Part shown: piece after piece, positions 17,717 through 25,022 of the stretch
Layout: each line of letters opens with the position of its first letter
Numbering within the stretch: the stretch's first letter is position 1
Source: Lacticaseibacillus paracasei subsp. paracasei
GTDB lineage: Bacteria > Bacillota > Bacilli > Lactobacillales > Lactobacillaceae
DNA length: 64,000 nucleotides
Direction: 5' to 3'
NCBI RefSeq assembly: GCF_000829035.1
Contig: NZ_AP012541.1
Span: 2,728,001-2,792,000, forward strand
Notes under the pieces: model-generated
What the model saw: the letters and a program-made list of their open reading frames with translations, nothing else
What the model was told of the DNA's origin: nothing
Database searches by the model: none
Made by a program: the position numbers and the translations under genes

Positions 17717-18919
17717 CTATTCGGGCATGAATGTTGTTGAATCATACAACTCGTTGTTTAAAATCAGGTGGTGCATGAGCCGGTTAAACTGACTCATTGC
17801 GGCGATGGCAATTTTCTTAGTCCCGTGGGACTGAGCGGATTGCTTTTTTCGTTTGTAGTTTGCGCTGATCAGCGTCGGTTGATATTGCGAGACGCTGATA
17901 ATGTTTAGGATTGCCCTGTACAAAATCTTTCGGGCATACGGGTTCCCACGTTTTCTAATGTGCATTTTTGCTTCGTATTGTCCTGACTCATAGCGAATCA
18001 AGTCAATTCCAATATAAGCATTAATCGCATTGGCACTGTGAAAACGTCGCACGTCTCCCAGTTCTGCGATCAAGCATAGTGCTGTTTTTATACCGATTCC
18101 TGGGATCGAAACAAGGAGCGGCACTTCGCTGAGGTTTTCTCCCAAAGTTGTCATTTCTACGATTATCTGGGCCTTTAACTGATTGATGCGTTCAACTTCT
18201 TTAGCCAAGGCTATAACAGCTCTGACAGCGTGTGACTGTGGCTCTTTTGCCGGCGCTGAGTTTTGAGCTAAGGCCAATAAACGGTTGGCCAGTTTCATAG
18301 CTCGCTTGAGGCCTATCTTTTTAGAGGTCTCGGTTAAGATGATTTCTGTCAGTTCATTCTCTTCGTGAGACAGTACGATCGCTGGGTGCGGAAATCTTTG
18401 AACGATGTGCCAGTAGAGAACACCGTCAGTCGAGCTCATAAAATGCTCGATTTCCGGAAAGGTTAGCTGGAGCGCTCTATGCAGACGATTCTTGTTGGTT
18501 ACAATGTCTTTATTAAACTGCTGATACGTCCGCTCTAGATCGTGTAACTCTGTATAAACTGGGCTTTCCTGATAGGTTGGCCTGAAGTGATTTTTGATCA
18601 TCGCTCTGGCTAAACCCACCGCATCCAGCGCATCAGTTTTTGTATGCCTGAATTCTTCCATCACTTTCTTTGCGGCTAATGGATTGAGTTCTGTATATTT
18701 CCAGCCGTCTCGCTGTAGAAAGGCACGCAAACGACGAGAGTACATCGCGGTCGCCTCGTATATGATTAGGGGTGCGTTGAAGCTATTGAGTTCATCACTT
18801 AATAGCGAAAATCCTAACCGATCTAACCCAATTTTAAATTGCTTGATAACGACGTTATCAACAAGTACCGCTACATTGGCGTTCTCTTTACTGACATCAA
18901 TACCAAATACACATTCCAT
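17717..18919 (-). CDS. IS110-family transposase (DEDD type)
   Basis: A 400-residue transposase. The N-terminal DEDD_Tnp_IS110 domain begins CVFGIDVSKENANVAVL (first Asp), has IIYEATAMYSRRL (Glu) and KTDALDAVGLAR (Asp). The C-terminal Transposase_20 domain contains VSIPGIGIKTALCLIAELGDV and INAYIGIDLIRYESG. It looks intact. IS110 elements lack normal terminal inverted repeats and carry a guide (bridge) RNA in a flanking non-coding end, so I cannot set the element's ends. It probably inserted into the toxin/antitoxin patch. Confidence 0.93.
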   Translation of the reverse strand: MECVFGIDVSKENANVAVLVDNVVIKQFKIGLDRLGFSLLSDELNSFNAPLIIYEATAMYSRRLRAFLQRDGWKYTELNPLAAKKVMEEFRHTKTDALDAVGLARAMIKNHFRPTYQESPVYTELHDLERTYQQFNKDIVTNKNRLHRALQLTFPEIEHFMSSTDGVLYWHIVQRFPHPAIVLSHEENELTEIILTETSKKIGLKRAMKLANRLLALAQNSAPAKEPQSHAVRAVIALAKEVERINQLKAQIIVEMTTLGENLSEVPLLVSIPGIGIKTALCLIAELGDVRRFHSANAINAYIGIDLIRYESGQYEAKMHIRKRGNPYARKILYRAILNIISVSQYQPTLISANYKRKKQSAQSHGTKKIAIAAMSQFNRLMHHLILNNELYDSTTFMPE

Positions 18920-19103
18920 ACAACAAACACCACCTTTGAAGTTGTTTCACCGATTCACTCATCCCAATTTTCAATACACGGCGTCTTGCGCCAACAGACT
19001 GCGAACGAGTTTCTTGGTGGATCAAGCGAAGTTGCCAGTTTGATTTACGACGTCAAAGCGCCAAAAAGACCTACGGCATGTCAACTTCAACACCACTTTA
19101 TCA

Positions 19104-19151
19104 AAAAAGAAAAGTGACGAACCAAGATTCCGTCGAGTCTTGGTTCGTCAC
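19104..19151 (-). terminator. Terminator of the holin-like toxin gene (copy 1)
   Basis: GTGACGAACCAAGA pairs perfectly with TCTTGGTTCGTCAC, with a T-rich tail on the minus strand, six bases after the toxin stop codon. Confidence 0.75.
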
Positions 19152-19156
19152 TCATG

Positions 19157-19270
19157 TTAGTCTGTTTGATTGTCTAGGATTGCTACCACAATCGTGATGA
19201 TGAGCGCAATCAATGATAGTATGAAACCGCCAAAGACCAGCATCAGCATCAAGGCGTCAGCAACGGACAA
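19157..19270 (-). CDS. Putative holin-like type I toxin (Hol_Tox), copy 1
   Basis: A 37-residue peptide too short for usual ORF calling. TTG start with a strong GGGAGGTG SD. The sequence SVADALMLMLVFGGFIL ... IITIVVAILDNQTD is the 'putative holin-like toxin' pattern: one hydrophobic helix and a short polar tail. An ATG uORF at about 19309 overlaps this start in another frame (in copy 2 the matching ATG is in frame). The leader shares TTGGCAAATCCAA and the SD region with copy 2. Such peptides depolarise membranes and are silenced by antisense RNA. Confidence 0.7.
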   Translation of the reverse strand: MSVADALMLMLVFGGFILSLIALIITIVVAILDNQTD

Positions 19271-19643
19271 CTAGGCACCTCCCTTCGTATAGATTTTGAT
19301 CATCGCGCATAGGCGATCACCTCACAATACGTTGGATTTGCCAATCATCATTCACTTTCTTGTCTCATCCATTATGCCATACCAAATAGCAAAACGCTTA
19401 GAGTCGCAAAGATTCTAGGCATTTTTTAATTGCTCGTGTCACCGTGGCAGCGACTGCTTTTGAAAGCATGCAACAGAGCTCTCTATAAGTAGTACCAGCG
19501 TCATTTTATAGCTTGTTCAGCAAATATAGCGTGTATAGTCAGTCCTGTAACTTCGCACATTGACGGACACTTTTGTTACACAAGCAATGATGTTGGCAGT
19601 TTACCTCACTCCAAATATAATGACATCAGAAAGGGTGATGCAC

Positions 19644-19886
19644 ATGACGGTTAAGACTAGTCGACAGGGGAATTCAATTGTGATCCCTATTCCTGTCTCG
19701 TTCAACATTGGTGAAAATGTTGAATATCAACCAAGTATAGATAAAAATGGTGTCATTCGTTTAACACCTGTTAATCAGAATATTTTTAAAGCAGATATGA
19801 CATATGATCTTCGTAAGGCCATCAGGAAAGAAAATATTGGCGATAATGGCACCCCTGACGGATATGAGAACGTTTGGAATGATTAA
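19644..19886 (+). CDS. MazE/PemI-like antitoxin (AbrB-type), orphan
   Basis: An 80-residue protein with a SpoVT-AbrB-like N-terminus (VKTSRQGNSIVIPIPVSFNIGENVEYQP), the swapped-hairpin fold that binds DNA in MazE-like antitoxins. The C-terminal acidic tail (DNGTPDGYENVWND) would wrap a toxin. I chose the ATG at 19644 with AAAGGG 8 bases upstream. No MazF/PemK toxin gene follows; the next ORF is a 56-residue membrane peptide. It may be a remnant, or act as a stand-alone regulator. Confidence 0.7.
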   Translation: MTVKTSRQGNSIVIPIPVSFNIGENVEYQPSIDKNGVIRLTPVNQNIFKADMTYDLRKAIRKENIGDNGTPDGYENVWND

Positions 19887-19910
19887 AACAATGTTCCAAG
19901 GAGATCTACA

Positions 19911-20081
19911 TTGAGTCGCGCGCTAGGCATGAATATGGTTGGCCATATTTCGTCAGTTGGCAATACGTTTCTGCGAGTGTTGGTAATCAAGGACTCTGCG
20001 TACAATCAAAGCACACGACTGATTGTGCTAGTGCTGATTTTTGGGATTGTGCTGGGAACATTTGGCATTATCGGAAAATAG
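19911..20081 (+). CDS. Small membrane protein, 56 aa
   Basis: TTG start with an AAGGAGATCTACA SD, 24 bases after the MazE-like gene, so probably co-transcribed. The first 35 residues are polar, followed by one clear hydrophobic helix (RLIVLVLIFGIVLGTFGII) and a GK end. No family recognised. Its place after an antitoxin-like gene makes a toxin or a membrane partner possible; this is inference only. Confidence 0.55.
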   Translation: MSRALGMNMVGHISSVGNTFLRVLVIKDSAYNQSTRLIVLVLIFGIVLGTFGIIGK

Positions 20082-20105
20082 ATCTTATTCTCACAGAAAC
20101 GAATC

Positions 20106-20150
20106 AAACAGACTGCAATCACCAGAAGCTGATGGTTGCAGTCTGTTTTA
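20106..20150. terminator. Bidirectional terminator
   Basis: AAACAGACTGCAATCA pairs with TGGTTGCAGTCTGTTT around a short loop; it separates the MazE-like pair from the converging galactonate operon. Confidence 0.85.
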
Positions 20151-20169
20151 ATGGAGCCTCGACACACGA

Positions 20170-20772
20170 TTACCGACTTTCATGATCAGCAGTCGAAGAT
20201 GACCGGCGTTTTTGCCATGGTAATTGATTTCGTTGTGGTCGATTACGAATCGCGTGTAACAATTTGGCTTGGCGATCGCGGTCATCATGCGCCTCGATTT
20301 TCTCCAAGTGAGCAAATGACTCAGCGGTTAGCAACTTAACATGCTGTGGTAAATGTTGCTTTAAGAAGTCGCGGATCACCGTTTCCGGCTGATCAAAGGT
20401 CAACGAATAACTGCCACCTTTTTTGGACCAGAACGTGACCATTGTTCCTTGCTTGATTTGCTCAGTAATGACCCGATCATAGCGCGCATAATCACTGGCA
20501 TGTGCGATGGAACCATAAGTGATGACCTTTTCTTCTCCAAGTCCTTGCCGATAAAGTCCGACACTAGCCACTAGAACAGCCACAAAGACCAATCGCAGGT
20601 TACTGATCGTATTGGTCGTCCAAAACAAAGCAACAATTAAAATAGCTGCAGCAATGGACAAAGCTATTTTGAATTTGGACGACTTCGTTTTGATTTTTAG
20701 CTGCCACTGCTGCTGCAATTCCAGATAGAGTAATCCACCAAGCAAAACAGCGGTTGCTGTCACGTCAATCAT
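20170..20772 (-). CDS. Hypothetical membrane protein, 200 aa
   Basis: Not recognised as a named family. It has three N-terminal hydrophobic segments (about residues 4-16, 37-52 and 58-75), then a soluble domain of about 120 residues (IAHASDYARYDRVITEQIKQG ..., WSKKGGSYSLTFD) and a basic tail. The topology suggests a membrane-anchored cytoplasmic domain. It follows dgoD by 51 bases with a strong GGAGGAGG SD, so it is probably last in that operon, though its role in the pathway is not evident. Confidence 0.65.
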   Translation of the reverse strand: MIDVTATAVLLGGLLYLELQQQWQLKIKTKSSKFKIALSIAAAILIVALFWTTNTISNLRLVFVAVLVASVGLYRQGLGEEKVITYGSIAHASDYARYDRVITEQIKQGTMVTFWSKKGGSYSLTFDQPETVIRDFLKQHLPQHVKLLTAESFAHLEKIEAHDDRDRQAKLLHAIRNRPQRNQLPWQKRRSSSTADHESR

Positions 20773-20823
20773 TTAAATGCCTCCTCCTTCAGTTAACCAA
20801 CATCTGCCAATTCACTTAAATGC

Positions 20824-21969
20824 TTACCATTCGGCGATGGTCCCGTCATAGTTCTTCCATGCCGGGTTGCTCCAAACAAGACCTTCTTGTGCAACTTCTT
20901 TGATCTTGTCTTCGTCCATATCAATGCCAAGACCTGGGCCTTTTGGCAATTGAACATAACTGTCTTTGTATTGAAAGATTTCTTTATTTTTAACAAAGTC
21001 CAACAGGTCAAAGCCTTGGTTGTAATGAATGCCTAAACTTTGTTCCTGAATGAAAACATTCGGCGTGCAGGCATCGACTTGCAAGGTAGCGGCTAAGGAA
21101 ACTGGACCGTATGGCGCATGCGGGGCAACCCCCATATCGAAGGCTTCGGCCATTGCAGCAATCTTGCGGGTTTCCAAAATACCGCCGCAAAGTGCAACAT
21201 CTGGTTGAACAATATCAACGGCTCCTTGGCGGAATAAATTCTTGAAGTCCCAGCGCGTGTATAACCGTTCGCCTGTCGCCAGTGGTACCGAAACTTCGCG
21301 AGCAATATCATCAAATGACTCCCAGTTTTCAGGCAAAACGACTTCTTCTAGGAACATCGGATGGTAAGGTTCCAAAGCATGCGCCAGAACTTTCGCCATT
21401 GGCCGATGAACCCGACCGTGGAAATCAATTCCAATTTCAAGTTGATCACCAACCTGATCACGAATTGACGCAACACGATCAACGACAGCTTGCACCTTGT
21501 TATAAGAGTCAATATAGTGCAACTCCGAAGTCGCGTTCATTTTAATAGCTGTGAACCCTTTGTCAACGCGTTCTTGCGCTTGTTCTGCAACATCAGATGG
21601 CCGATCGCCACCGATCCACGAATAAACTCGGATCCGATCGCGCGCGGCACCGCCAAGTAATTCATAAACTGGCAGATTCAAGGCTTTCCCTTTGATGTCC
21701 CACAATGCCATTTCCAAACCAGAGATAATGGTGCCATTGATCGGACCGCCACGGAAGAAGGAACGATGCATCTCCTGCCACAGGCGTTCGATTTCAAATG
21801 GATTCCGGCCAATGAGTTTTTTCCCCATCTCATTGGCACCTGCAACCACCGTTTCTGTTTTTGTGCCGGAAATCATCTCACCCCAGCCAGCGATACCTTC
21901 ATCCGTCAGTACTTTGACAAAAATCCAACGCGGCTTGACCTTATAAACTTTAATATCAGAAATCTTCAA
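20824..21969 (-). CDS. dgoD: D-galactonate dehydratase (enolase superfamily)
   Basis: A 381-residue enzyme removing water from D-galactonate (or a phosphorylated form) to give 2-keto-3-deoxygalactonate. The start is TTG at 21969 with AAGGAG upstream, matching the MKITKI-type start of known DgoD; the longer frame to 22038 overlaps gatC. Active-site residues align with E. coli DgoD: Asp182 and His184 in GIDFHGR, Glu208, Glu234 in ATGER, and the His of APHAPYGP near 284. Length is normal. It sits after a Gat-type PTS and before KDPGal aldolase function is needed. Confidence 0.9.
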   Translation of the reverse strand: MKISDIKVYKVKPRWIFVKVLTDEGIAGWGEMISGTKTETVVAGANEMGKKLIGRNPFEIERLWQEMHRSFFRGGPINGTIISGLEMALWDIKGKALNLPVYELLGGAARDRIRVYSWIGGDRPSDVAEQAQERVDKGFTAIKMNATSELHYIDSYNKVQAVVDRVASIRDQVGDQLEIGIDFHGRVHRPMAKVLAHALEPYHPMFLEEVVLPENWESFDDIAREVSVPLATGERLYTRWDFKNLFRQGAVDIVQPDVALCGGILETRKIAAMAEAFDMGVAPHAPYGPVSLAATLQVDACTPNVFIQEQSLGIHYNQGFDLLDFVKNKEIFQYKDSYVQLPKGPGLGIDMDEDKIKEVAQEGLVWSNPAWKNYDGTIAEW

Positions 21970-22006
21970 TTTTATTGTTCTCCTTTCAAACTGCAGCAAC
22001 AACAAG

Positions 22007-23383
22007 TTACGCTTGGGCACTCTTTTCATTCTGAGCATCCATGGCTGCGTTCACATGCTTAATACCATCAAAGAAGTACCAAACACCAGCAAAGATCACG
22101 AGCAATACCGGAATCGAAATCAGCGGGTGCCAAGTAAAGGCGAAGTAAACCGCAAAGCTTTGAATCATTGAAGTTGCCGCAAATGACGAAATGTAGAGCG
22201 AGTTTGCGCCGAGCTTGATGCCCACTGACTTCGCAATTTCTGTCAGAACAGGAGCCGTCGTGGTTCCGCACCAAAGCAGTGAGGCGGTCACAACTAAACC
22301 GATAATGATGTTCTTTAAAAGATTCCCATTTGTCAGTGCCACAACAAGAGCAACCCGGAAAGGTACAACCGCCAAGTCAGCAAATGGCAGCACTTGGTTA
22401 CCTGGTAAAACTAAAGCCATTAAAATGGTCAGTGGGATGATGATCAAAGCGGTCGTGATAACATCGGCATTCCCGACAACGACTGCCGCATCCAACCCGA
22501 TAAACAACTTCCGGCCCTTGAAACGTTTCTGTGACCATTTTTGTGCTGAGTCGGAAATCGGCATCAGACCTTCCATGAACAGCGAGGTCATTTTCGGAAT
22601 CAAGACCAGCACAGCCGCCATAGAGACGCCTAATTGCATGACCTTCATCAGATCGTAACCAGCAAAGAAGCCGATTGCCATCCCAATCAAGAGTCCCATA
22701 ATCATGGAATCTCCAAAGAAGCCTAAATATTTTTGTGCATCACGAATCGAAAATTTGTTCTTTCGCATGAATGGAATCCTGTCAAGCAGCCAATTCAACG
22801 GCCACGCAATGACCAATGAGGACAATGCAGAAACTGTTGGCAGCGAAACCCCAGGCATGCCGAAGAATTCTTCGGTCATTGGCTGTGACCAGTCGGCAAG
22901 TTTAAAGGTGACTAATGCCATCACAATTGAAGAGCCAACTCCCAAAGCGATATTTTTAGTGACGAAGTAAACCATGACACCGACAATGGCCATGTGATGA
23001 TAGTTCCAAATATCAACATCCAGTGTGTGCGTGCGCTTGATAATCAGTAACACGATATTGACGGCTAAAATAGCAAAAATTAAAATAGCGATAATTGGCG
23101 AAGCCCAAGTCACGGCAGCAATTGAACCCCAGCCAACATCTAAAGCGGTCAAATGCGCGCCAGTGCGTTCAACCATTGCCTTGGCAGCGGGACCGACATT
23201 GGTTGTCATAAAGTCCAAGATCAATTTGATTCCCGCAAACCCAATGCCTAACGTTAATCCGGACTTAAAGGCCTTATCAATCCGTAGGCCAAAGATCATA
23301 CCGATAATTGTGATAATGACTGGTAATAGCACTGTTGGTCCAGCTGCAATTAGCCAGTTAAATACGTTCATTACGATATTCAT
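22007..23383 (-). CDS. Gat-family PTS permease, EIIC (first system)
   Basis: A 458-residue EIIC of the galactitol (SgcC/GatC) family with about ten membrane helices. The start MNIVMNVFNWLIAAGPTVLLP and the EEFFGMPGVSLPTVSALSSLVIAWPLN segment are family-typical. It moves its substrate while EIIB phosphorylates it. Context with DgoD and an aldolase suggests a C6 aldonate such as galactonate rather than galactitol. The dgoD start lies 37 bases after its stop, within a tight operon. Confidence 0.88.
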   Translation of the reverse strand: MNIVMNVFNWLIAAGPTVLLPVIITIIGMIFGLRIDKAFKSGLTLGIGFAGIKLILDFMTTNVGPAAKAMVERTGAHLTALDVGWGSIAAVTWASPIIAILIFAILAVNIVLLIIKRTHTLDVDIWNYHHMAIVGVMVYFVTKNIALGVGSSIVMALVTFKLADWSQPMTEEFFGMPGVSLPTVSALSSLVIAWPLNWLLDRIPFMRKNKFSIRDAQKYLGFFGDSMIMGLLIGMAIGFFAGYDLMKVMQLGVSMAAVLVLIPKMTSLFMEGLMPISDSAQKWSQKRFKGRKLFIGLDAAVVVGNADVITTALIIIPLTILMALVLPGNQVLPFADLAVVPFRVALVVALTNGNLLKNIIIGLVVTASLLWCGTTTAPVLTEIAKSVGIKLGANSLYISSFAATSMIQSFAVYFAFTWHPLISIPVLLVIFAGVWYFFDGIKHVNAAMDAQNEKSAQA

Positions 23384-23439
23384 AGTGTGGTGATCCCTCC
23401 AATTTTGTTGGTAGATGCCAGTTTTGTTGATGCGTGTTC

Positions 23440-23727
23440 TTATTTGTCCTTAACAGCGTCATAGATCTTATTGAGGGTATCATCAGCACCAATACCAGTC
23501 AGAAGTGGCAACCCGTGAATATACGGTACGCCATGAGTCTGGCCTTCAAATTGTCCGGTTGTGACGAGCAAGTCATAATTTTCAACCTTACCCGGGACTT
23601 CCATTAACTTGGTTTGGGTTGTTTCAACATCAACCCCTTTTTCAGCAAGAAATATCTTAATCTTAGATGCAACCACTGTTGAGGTTGCGATTCCGTTACC
23701 ACATGCAACTAAAATATGAGCCGCCAT
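23440..23727 (-). CDS. Gat-family PTS EIIB (first system)
   Basis: A 95-residue cytosolic phosphocarrier. The active Cys is residue 9 in AAHILVACGNGIATSTVVASK, the P-loop-like site of GatB proteins. It accepts phosphate from the EIIA at 23778 and gives it to the substrate bound by EIIC. Length is normal and the frame is intact, unlike the EIIB of the second system at 40636. Confidence 0.88.
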   Translation of the reverse strand: MAAHILVACGNGIATSTVVASKIKIFLAEKGVDVETTQTKLMEVPGKVENYDLLVTTGQFEGQTHGVPYIHGLPLLTGIGADDTLNKIYDAVKDK

Positions 23728-23777
23728 TATAATTTCCTCCTAAATTGAAGTGCTTTTATCAATGTTTTCCTAACAAC

Positions 23778-24245
23778 CTACGCCTCAAAAGTTTTGCTGA
23801 GCAGTCGATAAAGCGTCTCAGCATCTTTTGCATTGGCAATTTCATGACGCAAGTGATCGTCTTGAATGACCTCAACAATCTTTTGCAGCATTTCAACTTG
23901 ACCATGTGGTTCACCGATGGCCATCATGATAATGACATCTACATCCAACTCATTTTCCACATCCCCCATATCATGAAACTTCACGGGGTGCGCCAATGTC
24001 GCGACTGAAATGCTCGTTTTTTTGACTAGTTGATAATTCGCATGGGGAATGGCAACGGTTGGCCTTGGAGACGGTAAGCCTGTTGGATACTCGGCCTCCC
24101 TGTCAAGAATTGCCTGCTTATAGCCGGCCTTAACGTAGCCTTGCCTTTGCAGATTGTCAGCAATTTGACCCAATGCATCGAGATTGTCTTTTGCTTTCAA
24201 ATGAGGCAGTAATAACTTTTTATCAATTACTAAATCAACAGCCAC
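23778..24245 (-). CDS. Gat/fructose-type PTS EIIA (first system)
   Basis: A 155-residue EIIA of the PTS_EIIA_2 fold. The phosphorylated His is residue 68 in RPTVAIPHANYQ. The start is GTG at 24245 with AAAGGGG about 10 bases upstream. It is placed between the aldolase and EIIB genes, spaced by 15 and 50 bases, so it is part of one operon. Confidence 0.88.
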   Translation of the reverse strand: MAVDLVIDKKLLLPHLKAKDNLDALGQIADNLQRQGYVKAGYKQAILDREAEYPTGLPSPRPTVAIPHANYQLVKKTSISVATLAHPVKFHDMGDVENELDVDVIIMMAIGEPHGQVEMLQKIVEVIQDDHLRHEIANAKDAETLYRLLSKTFEA

Positions 24246-24260
24246 TGATCAATGCCCCTT

Positions 24261-24887
24261 TCAAAGTGTGTTCTTGATATCAACAAATGCCTGCAGCGAT
24301 GCAGCTAACCCGGCAACATCACGGTTAATCAGGTCTTCTTGATTGAACATGTTGGATCCAATGCCTAAATAGCTTGTTCCATGCGTTAACAAATCCTTCA
24401 CGTTTTTAAGCGAGACGCCGCCGACCGCCATAAGCGGCAGTTTTCCCAGTGGTGCTTGAATGGCCTTGAAAAAGCCTGATCCAACTGTTGTAGCTGGGAA
24501 TATTTTGACAATATCGGCACCTTTATCGAACATGGTATGCACTTCGGTTGGCGACATGGCAGCCGGCACTGTGATGACCTTGTGTGCCTTGGCATAAGCG
24601 AAAATGTCATCCGTAAATTCGATGGGGCTGAGTATGAACTTAGCACCTTTCCCAATCGCATCTTTTGCTTCATCCAATGTGAGCACGGTCCCAGCGCCAA
24701 TTTTGAGCTTGTCGCCATATTGCGCATTGCCATTTTCAATAATGTCCAATGCGTGTGGTGTGTTCATAGTCACTTCAACCCCAAACTGATCCTCGAAACC
24801 TGCCATGGCTTGCATGATTGCATCAGCTTGGTCTGGCGTATAACCGCGCATAATGACCGTAAAAGTTGGATATTCAGATAATTCCAT
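24261..24887 (-). CDS. 2-dehydro-3-deoxy-6-phosphogalactonate (KDPGal) / KDPG aldolase
   Basis: A 208-residue class I aldolase splitting KDPGal or KDPG to pyruvate and glyceraldehyde 3-phosphate. It has KIGAGTVLTLDEAKDAIGKGAKFILSP, the Schiff-base Lys in ADIVKIFPA, and the phosphate-binding LMAVGGVSLKN. DgoD in the operon favours KDPGal. The ATG at 24887 follows GGGAGGAAA; the longer frame to 24986 is inside repeat R5. A second paralogue at 59343 serves the glucuronate route. Confidence 0.88.
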   Translation of the reverse strand: MELSEYPTFTVIMRGYTPDQADAIMQAMAGFEDQFGVEVTMNTPHALDIIENGNAQYGDKLKIGAGTVLTLDEAKDAIGKGAKFILSPIEFTDDIFAYAKAHKVITVPAAMSPTEVHTMFDKGADIVKIFPATTVGSGFFKAIQAPLGKLPLMAVGGVSLKNVKDLLTHGTSYLGIGSNMFNQEDLINRDVAGLAASLQAFVDIKNTL

Positions 24888-24899
24888 GTTTTTCCTCCC

Positions 24900-25022
24900 A
24901 AATGCGTTCTCTGGTGCAGCAACTGCTGCAAAAGGACCTCGTTCACAATGGTCAAAGTGCCACCCATCGTGCCTTATCCCATTCATGTTTCAGTCACTAA
25001 CCGCGCCAGTTCACACTCTTTT
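24900..25022. repeat. SD-proximal inverted-repeat element, copy R5
   Basis: AAATGCGTTCTCTGGTGCAGCA at the left, and AACCGCGCCAGTTCACACTCTT at the right; the left end touches the aldolase SD. The right arm overlaps the last codons and stop of the PRD regulator gene, so the element sits exactly in the junction of two operon genes. Confidence 0.65.
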
